A stretch of 64,000 nt of DNA from Adineta vaga (taxonomy: Eukaryota > Rotifera): the NCBI GenBank assembly GCA_021613535.1, contig CP075494.1:9300001-9364000 (forward strand), read 5' to 3'. Shown in pieces: positions 12,595-23,600 of the stretch. A program made the translations under genes and the position numbers. Each line of letters opens with the position of its first letter. Position 1 is the stretch's first letter. Under the pieces are notes generated by a model. That model made no database searches, was not told the DNA's origin, and was given only the letters and a program-made list of their open reading frames with translations.

Positions 12595-13775
12595 ATGGCA
12601 AACAACAATGAGAGAGCTAATGCAGCTGATGCTCTATTTGTATGTTTCTGCGAAACTTTTTCTTCTCCAAAAATTCTTTGAAAATAATCTCTTTGCTTAT
12701 TTTATTAAGGTTAAAGTCGATCCACCTTCATCTCATTCATCCTATAAACGATCACCCCCATCAAATGTATTGGGAGAACAAATTCGTGTTGTATCAGGAT
12801 GTGCCGCAAATATTTTATCTTCCATTGGTATTATATTTCTTAATAAATATATTTTTTCACATTGTCAAATTAAAACAATGACATTAACGGCAATTCAAAT
12901 GGCTTTTACAACATTAGGATTAATCATCTGTTTAAAAATGAATACATTCGTACGTAAATCAGTTCCATTAATGAAAGTCTTACCATTAGCCATTGCTTTT
13001 TGTGCTTTTGTCGTCTTTACAAATCTTTCATTAGAACATAATACAATTGGTACATATCAATTATTTAAAGTATTAACAACGCCAGTTGTTGCATTGATTT
13101 CATGGCAATATTATAAAACAAAATATTCACGTATGGTGATTGCAACATTAATACCTGTAGTCATTGGTGTATGTACACATTCAGTGAATGATATTAAATT
13201 ATCAATATTTGGCACAGTTATTGCAGCCATTGGTGTCATTGCAGCATCACTTTATCAAGTTTGGGTTGGTGAACGTTTGAAAGAATTAGATATGAATTCT
13301 CAACAATTACTTTTCTATCAAGCACCATTATCAGCTATTTTATTAGTACCATGTATTCTTTTAATGGAAAGTTTTCCTTCGTATAAAACAAGTAAAGAAC
13401 AACAAGCAGCATTTCTTGCAGTAGTTGCATCTGGTATTGTTGCATTCGTAGTCAATTTATCCGTTTATTGGGTGATTAAAAATACGTAAGTGATTTATTA
13501 TGATCTTTTCTGATGGATAAGTATAATACATATATATATATATATATTTGTAATTTAGGTCGGCATTGACATATAATATGATTGGACATATGAAAACCGT
13601 TTCAATTCTGGTTGGTGGTTTTGTTCTTTTTCAAGATAACTTGAATTTTAAACAATTTCTTGGTATTTTATTAACTTTATTTGGTCTTTTTGCTTATACA
13701 TTCGTGAAAATGGGCGAACAAAATCAATTACCATGTAAACGTTGGAATACAAATCCTACGAATAGTATAGTTTAA
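12595..13775 (+). CDS. SLC35E-type nucleotide-sugar/triose-phosphate transporter family protein
   Basis: Multi-pass membrane transporter of the drug/metabolite superfamily, probably Golgi or ER. Three exons: 12595-12639 (MANNNERANAADALF), 12710-13485 and 13559-13775, about 345 residues. Hydrophobic helices alternate with short loops; the segment ILSSIGIIFLNKYIF is typical of TM1 of SLC35E3-like proteins (the family with EVSSSIVIVMLNK-like starts). YQLFKVLTTPVVALI and VASLYQVWVGERLKEL-like stretches also fit the triose-phosphate-transporter fold. I chose the ATG at 12595 because it splices cleanly into the conserved region, whereas reading through from 12608 runs across the intron. It lies 430 bases downstream of the ankyrin gene on the same strand. 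The substrate is not known. Confidence 0.8.
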
Positions 13776-14231
13776 AAGCTAAAAGTTTAACATTATCTCA
13801 CTTGTTATTTATCATTATTATTTCTCTTCTTAATCAGAAATAAGAAAAATTCATTTTAATAAAAATTGATATTGTGATAATTGTTTGTTGCTACTCTCTA
13901 TTACATTTCCTTTTTTGTATGTTAAGCTTCTTGTAATCGTCAAAAATTATGTTTTATGAATACACCAGTCGAAAAAAATAAAAGATTCTGTCCTACCACC
14001 TATCAATCTATATCGACTAATCTTTGTTTTGTTTTATGAAGAAAATATGGAAATTGAGACGAGAAATCATAAATTCAGATAATTATTCTTTTATTTTCGA
14101 ATCTACAACAAAATGAGCTACACAAATAACAAAAACAACAACATTTCAATTCATTCAGATAAACAAGAATACTTCTACGAAGAAGCATAATAATAAACAA
14201 TTTCTTCAATAATACTAGAATTATTTGAATT
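13776..14231. other. Convergent intergenic region
   Basis: 3' ends of the transporter (+) and NOP56 (-) face each other here. Poly(A)-type AATAAAA occurs at about 13858 for the plus-strand gene. Nothing else is seen. Confidence 0.5.
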
Positions 14232-16103
14232 TTATTCTTCAAGAGCAGCAGCAGCTGCTGCTGCTTCTGCTTCCTTACGACGTTTTTTCTCCTTTTTTCG
14301 TCGTTTCTTTTCTTTTGCTAATATTTGTTCACGTTCAACTTCAGCTTCTTCCAAAGCAATTTTCATTACATCAACATTTTTCGGTGGTAATTCACCATTA
14401 TCATAGAATTTCAACCGATCCGATACTTGTTGTTTTAAATGATCACCAAAAACTGTAGTTGGAATATCTGAAGTATCAGAACAAAAATTAAAAACTAATG
14501 CATCCAAAGACAAACAAACCCGAAAAACAATCAATTCGTGATGCAATTGCACATTTATTTGCAAGGTAACGAGATATACGACCTTTATTTTGTGTACTTG
14601 CTTTACCAATATGTGATGAATGATAGATAAGACCGTATTTTGGTGTATTGCCTTTGGTTTTCAATGCCCTGAAAGATACGATTCAAACAGATATTAATTG
14701 AATCAAATATCTTACCGAAAAAGTGCCTTTTCCGCACCTAAAATTTGAATTGTTGATGCAGGATACTTTGCAAGATTAGTTAAACTACCCGCATGAGCAA
14801 TAAGACGAGCACCGATCTAAAGAAATTGTATCAATACACTATATATTCAATGAACACATCAAAGATCTAAGAAATATCAATGTTCTATGATTCGTACTTG
14901 TTCACCGATTAACATCGCTAAATTTGGAGCTACTTGTCCCATTTTACTCTTCAAATACTATAACAAAGATAGGTCTATATTATTTAATATGAAAATAAAA
15001 AATCAACTGTTTACTTCTTGTAAACTTTTTCTATATTCAAATAAATGAATAACACGATTCGCAAATGATTCAATATTAATCAAATCAATGGGTGAAATAT
15101 CCATTCCTAAAATATTCAATCAAAATTTTTGTTGTCATTGTGAAAGTCAATATCACAAACCAATTGTTGTTTTCATTGCTTCAAAGATGGCTGCTGTTTT
15201 TCCACTATCCATTGTAATTGCTTCTAATTCTTCTTCACGATCGATTGTAAAATCTTTTCGATTTTTCATCAAATGTACAACACGTGCATAGGTATAATTA
15301 TCTGTAACAATTCGAATCAATTCGGGAAAATGATAACCATACCATTCTCTAAAGAGTAATTTGTACGAAAGAGAAAGTTCGTTTTTTTTGGAACAATTAT
15401 CTTACCGAATACGCATGGAAAATGTATTGATATCTTTATCAAGTTGATCGAGTAATGCTATTGATTGTATAATCATATTATCAACACGATTTACATTAAA
15501 CTTAACTTTTGCACGAGAATACGCATGACCTAAACCAAGTTGTGCTTTATTTTGATTTTGATCAGTTAAACCTTTGACTAAGTTGGGAAAATGAAGACGA
15601 AGACCTGTAAGTAGACGAAAATCTCAATTTAAATTTGTTCTGTTTTTTTTAAATTTAATACAATTTCTACCTCGTAGAAGTTCAGGTACAACGCCTGTAT
15701 GTTGACATGTAATGGAAAATAATTCATTAATGGTAGATGCTATACGCGAATCAGCCACGCCAAGACTCATTTTAGCACGTTTCTTTTCTTTGGGTAAGTT
15801 TGTATCGAGAAATGTTCGCAGATCATCATGAACTAAGCCTTCAGATATTGAATTCATATTATCCAATGCATTCACACCAGATTGAAATGGATGAAATGCT
15901 GTTAGTTTAACAACAGTTGCAAATTTTGATAGATCAAGTACGCTTGCTTCTACTTGTGGTATGTTCATACCGATTTCTTCAAATTCACGTATTTGAAATA
16001 ATGCATAACCAGATGCATGTTCAAACAGAATATATAATTTCGGCTAAATAAAAGATAAAAACAAGTCTTAAGATTGAAAAACCATTAGTCATTTTATTAC
16101 CAT
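14232..16103 (-). CDS. NOP56: Nucleolar protein 56, box C/D snoRNP core protein
   Basis: Core scaffold of box C/D small nucleolar RNPs that methylate rRNA in the nucleolus. The N-terminal half shows [20 protein letters not shown], then [13 protein letters not shown] and [20 protein letters not shown] (the snoRNP-binding NOSIC region). [27 protein letters not shown]-type Nop-domain sequence and [15 protein letters not shown] follow towards 14600. The C-terminus is a Lys/Glu-rich tail ending in poly-Ala. Its coding strand runs through at least eight short exons. The start ATG (16101-16103) is followed at once by GTAATA, so exon 1 appears to hold only the start codon in coding sequence; the next exon begins with [16 protein letters not shown] at 16043. 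It is divergent from ARPC4 across about 525 bases. Confidence 0.93.
14240..14275. repeat. GCA/TGC palindromic repeat encoding poly-Ala in NOP56
   Basis: AGCAGCAGCAGC followed directly by its inverse, making a perfect 22-base palindrome. On the minus strand it encodes the alanine run just before the NOP56 stop. Confidence 0.8.
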
Positions 16104-16628
16104 ATTTCTTTCTCTGTTGCTGTTCGTTCAATTAAAATACAAATATGATGAACGTAAGAACGTTAAAGAATTGCTATAAAGTTGTTGTATTAGTTCATCC
16201 ATCAATCAGTATGTTGATGAATAAGAGGGCGCTGTGCATCAATCATTATTTCATTTCAAAGTCACTAAATGACTTAAGATCTGAAAAAAGAGTTATGTAA
16301 AAAAACGAGCTTCAATCTCAAGAACTTTATACATGTAAGACGAAAGTTTTACTTTCTTTCTCTATTAAGTTTCGTTCGAGCGACAAAACTAGACGATGTG
16401 CAAAATGAAATATTATCACTCTATACGATTTTAAACAGGTGCCGCCATCTTTTATAGATAAATTAAAACATGACTAGTCTAACGATACTAGGAACGATCG
16501 AATCATTACAAAGAAAGAATTATTTTGTTGTTTGTTCTGTTTAACATCAACTATTTTACGTTTGTTCGTCCATTTGTGGCTTTTATCTGCATAATCTTTT
16601 TCTCAATTGTCTGTAAAGTTTAAATACT
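16104..16628. promoter_or_regulatory. Probable shared promoter of NOP56 and ARPC4
   Basis: 525 bases between two divergent housekeeping starts. It includes the NOP56 5' leader and the ARPC4 5' leader. No TATA box stands out. Inference from arrangement only. Confidence 0.35.
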
Positions 16629-17386
16629 ATGACACAACCGGTGCCTCCTAGAGTAAGATTATTATTTATTTACTATATAATCATCACTAATTTCATTATT
16701 TTAGACGTCCGCTCATAAACCGTATCTTGACGCTATCCGTGCAACACTTCAAGCTGCATTCTGTATTGAAAATTTCGAATCCCAAGTTGTCGAACGACAC
16801 AATAAACCTGAAGTTGAAGTGAAGTATGTTTATTCGAAATATTGATAAAACGAAAGAACAAGTATCTCTTTCTATTCAATTTAGATCTTCAAAACAATTA
16901 TTACTTAATCCAGTTGTGGTTAGTCGTAATCAAAATGAACGAATTCTCATCGAAGGTTCTGTTAATTCCGTCCGAATAAGTATTGCTGTGAAACAAGTAA
17001 ACATTTATTCTATTTCTTCTATCTTTAATTTCAAACTTACTCTATAGGCGGATGATCTTGAAAAGATTTTATGCAAACGTTTAATGCGTTTTATGATGCA
17101 ACGAGCTGATGATTTTCATATACTACGACGAAAACCAATTCCTGTATGTTAATTAGTTCATTTCTTCGATCATTGTATAGATGAAATCATTTTCTCTTTC
17201 ATTTAGGAGTATGATATTAGTTTTTTAATCACAAATTTTCATGCTGAAACCATGTATAAACATCGTTTGGTTGATTTTATAATTTATTTTCTCGAAGAAA
17301 TCGACAAAGAAATCAGTGAAATGAAATTAGCTGTTAGCTCACGTGCTCGAATGTGTGCAGAAGAATTTTTAAAGAAATTCAACTAA
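16629..17386 (+). CDS. ARPC4: Actin-related protein 2/3 complex subunit 4
   Basis: Subunit of the Arp2/3 complex that nucleates branched actin filaments in the cytoplasm. Five exons: 16629-16652, 16705-16823, 16885-16996, 17048-17143 and 17207-17386. The product is about 175 residues, close to the animal protein (168). Conserved stretches include [76 protein letters not shown], and [20 protein letters not shown] ending EEFLKKFN. The short N-terminal extension MTQPVPPR comes from exon 1. The whole protein is intact and very conserved, so this is one of the safest calls in the window. Confidence 0.97.
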
Positions 17387-18020
17387 TCATTCCATTCAAT
17401 ATATAGGAATTTAATAGCTACACTATGATAATGTATATCTATCTTGAGAAAAAAAAATAGCAAACTTATCTTTTCGTATAACGCTGTGGTTCGCATGTGA
17501 AATGATTGTATTTGGTGATTTTCTCTTCCTTCTCTTTTTTCTTTTCTTCGTTATTGATGGCCATCTTTTTCTTTTGCTTTTAATATATACATATACATAC
17601 ATTAAACATTGTTTACATTTATACGTTCAGTTTTATATTTGAAAAGAAATACAAACATCGATTATTAACATTTTCTTCTTTGATTTATAAAGAAATTCTG
17701 CTTCGTTTTCAATGGTTTTGTATCTCTACGTTCAGCAGTGTATTTGTTCGTAAGAAATGAAATACAAAATTAGATAAAAAAATATGTGTCGTCAATTGAG
17801 ATCATATGTTCGCATAAATCCTACTATTATATGTTGTCATATGCACTCAAAACCTCCGCGAACACATTACTAGTGAACCTTGTTCTCTCAATATTGCATC
17901 AGGGTATTGCGAAAGAAAAGAAAAAAGAAGAACGCAAATGACGTCACCAATACACAGAACTCGATTCCATATAAACATTACGATAGGCGTTCTATACTAT
18001 ATGATTTTCTAGGATACAAA
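17387..18020. other. Intergenic, no gene seen
   Basis: Between ARPC4 and the alternative oxidase. Pyrimidine-rich and AT-rich tracts only. It contains the probable promoter of the oxidase, but no clear element. Confidence 0.45.
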
Positions 18021-19245
18021 ATGAGTTTAATGATAAGAACAACAAATTTATTACTTCATAATTCTCATTTGACTTCGTCAACAGTAAAATGTTTATCTCA
18101 GTTGAATTATATTCAACCATGTGTCTCTCTTCATACATGTTTACCGTTGATGAACGAAGGACAACAGCAACATCATTTAACAGAAATTGAACAGAAACGT
18201 AAGTAGAAAATATTTCATACCTATTGATAATTGTTATTGTGCAAAAAATTTGAAAAATTATACATAGCATCAAATGATTATATGTTACATCATGAAATCT
18301 ATTCGGAAAAGGAACTGCAAAATATCAAAATAACTCATAAAAAACTCGAATCGTGGCATGATCGAGTTGCTTATGCAGCTGTTCGTACATTACGTTTATT
18401 TTTCGATACATTCACCGGTTATCTTCATGGATCGACAATGACAAAATATGGGTATCGAAAACAATCTATGACGGAAGAACAATGGTTACGACGTTTTATA
18501 TTTCTTGAAACTATTGCTGGTGTACCAGGCATGGTTGCTGGAATGACTCGTCATATGAAATCACTTCGTAAGCTGAAGTTAATATGAAGCTGAAGATCAG
18601 TTTCGATATTTAAAGGTACAATGCGTCGTGATCATGGATGGATACATACACTTTTGTCTGAAGCTGAAAATGAACGAATGCATCTATTAACATTTTTAGA
18701 ATTACGACAACCAGGATGGATGTTTCGTGGATTTGTTCTTTTAGGTCAAGGTGCATTTTTCAAGTAAATATCGTTCTTATTCTATTCAATATATCTCAAA
18801 AGAGATTTATTTTTTCAGTGCATTCTTTCTGACTTATCTTCTTTCACCAAAAATATGTCATCGATTCGTTGGTTTCTTGGAAGAAGAAGCAGTCATAACT
18901 TATACTCGATGTCTTGAAGATCTTGATGCAGAAAAACTTCCAGCTTGGTCTCATTTACCAGCACCACAAATTGCTAAGAAGTATTGGAAATTATCAGCTA
19001 ATGCAGTTCTAAGAGATGTCTTATTAGCTATACGTGCTGATGAAGCTACTCATCGTCAGTATGTATTTACAGCTCTAAATCAGATCTATAGATTTCTCAT
19101 TGTAAACTTTTCTTTTAGAGTTAATCATAAATTAGCTGATGTTGGACCTAATGCACCAAATCCATTTTTGATTGAAGTAAATCAAACACAAGATCCACCA
19201 AGTATCGAAGAACAACGAACAATCGATACAGCAGATAAAAAATAA
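18021..19245 (+). CDS. AOX: Mitochondrial alternative oxidase
   Basis: Ubiquinol oxidase of the inner mitochondrial membrane that passes electrons straight to oxygen, bypassing complexes III and IV. Exons: 18021-18198, 18268-18567, 18616-18763, 18819-19058 and 19119-19245, about 330 residues. All di-iron ligand motifs are visible: [11 protein letters not shown] (Glu), [11 protein letters not shown] (Glu and His), [10 protein letters not shown] (Glu) and ADEATHR (Glu and His). The first 60 residues are basic and Ser/Thr/Leu rich, as expected of a mitochondrial import signal. The start at 18021 is chosen as the first Met before that segment; a longer frame upstream has a basic poly-Lys stretch and is less likely. 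The same-strand Grg1-like gene lies 600 bases downstream. AOX is known from many invertebrates, so animal descent is the default reading. Confidence 0.95.
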
Positions 19246-19846
19246 ACATTTATTTTGACTAAATTCTTTTCGCTTTTATAAAACAATATTTACATTCTCT
19301 AATATCGATGAGTTTGAAAAAAACATGTAAAACTCCAATTATGAGCAAATAACTTACCACTTGATTGTAATGATATAGATCTACATTCGAAATTCATATA
19401 TATTCAATATATTATTGATTTATTCAAGTCACGAGGCAATAAGTGTGCGTAATATTGGATAAATAGTCGATCGGAGTATGTAGTACACTTCATTTCTTTC
19501 CTTGGTCTTCTATCGTCGATACACTCCATTGATTTTACATCCTTACATTATCTAATACGATGACATATGTGCGATATGTGTTTCTCTTCCTATTCTTTTT
19601 AGTCCAATAATTATTATTTCAAAGTATACTTTGAAAATCAAGGCATATAATGACGTGCATAATCAAAATGTGTACTCTTTATCTCCTTCCGAAGAAAAAT
19701 CGAGAAGCTTCTGCATTGCTTATTCTTAACCCAACCTCCATACACGCCCCTTTCACTTCATAACCGTATATAAACCTTAGACAAAATCTGTATATTTCAT
19801 TTTTTGAAAAAGTATTTCTTACTCTTCAACGTTTTCGAATCAAACA
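19246..19846. other. AOX to Grg1-like intergenic region with TATA box
   Basis: About 600 bases. The last 110 hold a clear TATA box (below) and a CCCCT at 19747-19751. The rest shows nothing recognisable. Confidence 0.5.
19767..19774 (+). promoter_or_regulatory. TATA box of the Grg1-like gene
   Basis: TATATAAA lies 80 bases upstream of the start codon, a normal spacing for a core promoter with a leader of about 45-50 bases. It suggests an inducible promoter. CCCCT at 19747-19751, just upstream, matches the fungal stress element core, but five bases are weak evidence. Confidence 0.55.
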
Positions 19847-20129
19847 ATGGAAAAAATTACTGAAGCATGCAAAGCTGGTGTTGAAAAAGTCAAAGAAACT
19901 GTCTCTGGAACCAGTAAAGAAGCTAACAAAGAAGTTGCCAAAGATTCCAATCAAAGTTTAGGCACACGTGCTGAAGCATGTTGCAATGCTGTCGGTTAGT
20001 AAATTCTTATAAAAAAACGATCTCTACTTCAATTAATAAACATTCATATTTTCCTATTTAGGTGACAAAATCGATGAAACAAAACATGCTGTTAAAAAGG
20101 AAGAACACAAACAAGAAGCAACTCATTAA
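19847..20129 (+). CDS. Small hydrophilic Grg1/Ccg-1-like stress protein
   Basis: Two exons, 19847-19994 and 20062-20129, encode exactly 71 residues. The protein is highly charged, with no signal peptide or membrane segment. Its centre and end (TSKEANKEVAKDSN, LGTR, GDKIDETKH, EEHKQ, final TH) follow the pattern of fungal glucose-repressible protein Grg1, also called clock-controlled gene 1, which is also about 70 residues long. In fungi these proteins are induced by starvation and stress; the biochemical role is unknown. The alternation of Lys/Glu/Ala also resembles LEA-like hydrophilins, relevant for an animal that may dry out. The intron (67 bases, GT..AG) falls inside the conserved GDK motif and is of local style, so this is a resident gene rather than contamination. 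Origin by transfer from a fungus is inference. Confidence 0.8.
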
Positions 20130-20691
20130 ATTTGCTCAATACGACTGTGTACAATAGATAATCACAAATTACGAACATTTGTTTTCGTTTATATCTTTAT
20201 AAATTAATCAATACTAACAGAAATAATAAAAAATAGAAAAATATCTTTCATAATCATAGTATTTAATTTATCACTAGTAGCAGTAGCAAAAATGTTCTAT
20301 AACAAGAAAAGAATGTTTGTTTCTCATCGTATTGGGATGATGTTTAAACACATCGATTTATCAGTAGTGTAACAAAAATATATACATAATTTATTATTAG
20401 TTCTTCATTGTATTTTTCATTATCAGATCACACGTGCTTTTTGTTTGTAAACACACTCATAATGAGCAAAAATGTCTTGTAACATACAAAGTAACAGTCT
20501 ATTAAAAATCTTGATTTACTTATGATAGATCATCGATTTCAAATCTGTTTATATCAATTAGTGTTTTCTATTATAAAAAGAATAGATAATTTACACATGT
20601 ATCATTTTTATTTAATAAGAATTAAACTTAACTTGTGTAGTAGTCTGTGATTGTTTTATTGTCTAATAAAAGAAGGAGATGACAGATTTAT
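20130..20691. other. Convergent intergenic region
   Basis: 3' flanks of the Grg1-like gene (+; AATAATAAAAAATA near 20222) and the Na+/H+ exchanger (-). Nothing else seen. Confidence 0.5.
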
Positions 20692-23600
20692 TCAGTAAAG
20701 TCTTACTGTCTTACCTGAATGCAATATTGTTTCTGATTGATTTCTATGATCAATTGTTATCGTAGTAATTGATTTATTTGTATTATTTTTAGAAGACGTT
20801 GATTTTGAAACGTCTGTTGATGTTTGTTTAGATCGTTTGAAATCATCGTTTGTTTCGTCATTGAGTATCTGTTGTAATAGAAGATTATCTTGAAAGAGAT
20901 TATCACTTGTCATTGTTGTTGATATTCTTGGTAAGACAAGAATTTTTGTTGTTGATCGATCTTCAAGTAATTTCAATCCATGTTTCGTTAAAGAACGTCT
21001 TATAAATACTGGCGCTTCATAAACACATTTAGTTATCTGATTTCGAACAGAACCAGTAATAAGTAGAAGATCTTCATATAACTGAATAATATCATCTGTT
21101 GAACATGTTTTATCATTATAAATGAGTAAACCTGCATTTAATAAGCGTCTATTGATTAGAGTAAAATCAGTCATTAGTCGATTCTCGTGTGTTTTTATTC
21201 CTGATTGTTGAAATGGTGAAATATTTGGTAGAATACGTAATGCCAAATGAATACCTCGAAAAGAAAAATCATGAACACAATTCAGATTTTTCGTTTGACA
21301 ATTACTATTTGAACATACTCATTTCAAGCCAAACGATATCCCATAATGCATATGTATTAAAAATATGAAATAATTTTTGTTTTGAAACGAAAAATACTGT
21401 GACATTGGTCAAACATTTTGCTGTTGATTCATGTTTTTCACCATTATTCATCAATAGATCATGAAGACCAATACAGTGACCAGAACGAAATGAATAACGA
21501 CGATGTATTCGTTCACTTGTAGCTGGATGCATTTGTCGATATTTTTCAAATGTTTCATCGAAATATTCATCGAAATTTTCCTCGATTTGATTATGATGAT
21601 AATATTGATGGATACCATCATCAATTGCAATCGATTTATCTCGGAATTTATTATCCGTTGAATTCGTCATTAGATGGTACCATCGAATATAAAATCCATC
21701 TTCAAAAGCAATACGAACTTGTGTGGTAGAAATCGGATATTTATCATTGAAAGATATAATGTCTGTTACTGTGTCTTTTTCAATAGATCTAAAAATCAAT
21801 AAATCGATGGGGAGTAAAAATATTCTAATCATACTTGATAGAATTAATGCCACTAACATAATTTGTATCTACGGATAATATAGATTCTTTTTTGGACCTT
21901 ATCACAGGAATCGTACTGTAACTGAAGTCTTGTCTGATATATTTTCCTTTAGATTTGATATGATTATAGGGATTTAAAATCTGTTGTGTTGTTGATGTCA
22001 TTTTTTTTGAACGATAATTTTCTTTCCATCGTACTTCACTTTGAGATGCGTCTATATCATAGGGATCGAGTTTCCATTCTTCAACGATACCATTTACTAA
22101 TAGATAAACTCCATTGAGTTGATCATTTTTATGCCATAAGAAATCTTGCCAAGAAAAGCTTTGTGGATGTAATAAAGTTTCATTTTCAAAACGTTTTATG
22201 TTTTCATTTGGCAAAGCTTCAAGTAATAATTGTTCAATTTCATTTCTTTGATCAACATTCAATCGTTCATTAGAATAAAGCCAAGAGAATTGTCGAATCC
22301 CAATCATTGGTGAAACAGATGGCATTGTCGATGGTATATGTAAATGAATGTGCATCGTTTTTAATGATTGTTCAAGTAAATCACAATCATCAACATCAAG
22401 AACTCCTCGAGCACGTATTTGTGCTATACCTCGTTTTGCAGTATTGTATAATAAATTAATCGTATGACGTGTTTTGATACTAATTATAGTACCTGGATGA
22501 GTTTCTTGCATTAAAAGAACATGATTTAAAACACTTTTAATGTGTTGAAGTGAAAGTTCACGAATACGAATTCGAATATTTTCTAAAAATAAATTTGAAA
22601 GAGTTGAAAATATGATAAGGAACATAAAATAGTATTTACCATTCTCTGTCAATCGATGTATTATTCGTAGAACTTGTTCTTCAGATGATATATAAGCTAG
22701 ACCAATATCATAACTAATGCTTATATATCTATTGAGAATACAATCAACTAATAGTTGAAGAGGTTGAATCAAAAATAAACATAGAATAATAGATTCGATT
22801 AAACTTAAACTTTTAAGAATATAAAAAGTTAAACATAATTGATTTGTATGTCGTCCTTTCTCAATTAAAATGAAATGAATTATACAACTAAGACAACGAC
22901 AAGTAATACTAAAAGTATATACAATAATCCATATTAGATTTGAACTAGGAAATTTTTGTTGCCGATAATAGGAAAACCAATAATATATTTGAATATAATC
23001 GAAGATTAATAATAGACTAGAAAGAATTTCTAATGTAATATGAAGTGTTTGTATGGTATTATCTAATGATTTATTGCAAAGATTTGTGTGAAGTTGATAG
23101 ATAATAATCATGCATTCGATTAGAATGACAAAAAATGTAAGTAATAAAGAACGAAATAGTTCTTTGAAGAATTGATATTGTTGATCTTGATGGTTAGAAT
23201 ACCAAGGTAGACATTTTTGCCATTGTCGTGTGTTTGTACGTATAAAATTTAATATAGATCGTATTCGAGTTTTACCAATTATATGTTCTTTGATTGTATC
23301 CAGATCAATAAATTGTTTCGGTGTATCAATTGCTTGATCACATAAGGAATTTAATGTGTGAAGTCCATAGGATGATAATTGTCCATTATAATAATTCGAC
23401 CAAAAATGTGTCTTTTGCAATCTGAAATGAATCATGCCTTGTTTCAAATTGATACTAAGAAGATATTGCAAACCTTAAAATTCTTATTCTACAATCTTCA
23501 AATGTTTGTTTGAATTCTGATTTCGATATGGGAACTGTTACATATGCTTGACAATGATCACATTTAATTGTATCAATATGACGTCTTGATAGAAGATTTT

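Noticed and set aside
17880-18020. Longer N-terminus for the alternative oxidase
   Set aside because: The extension is poly-Lys/Asn without targeting character, and the Met at 18021 gives a normal mitochondrial presequence.
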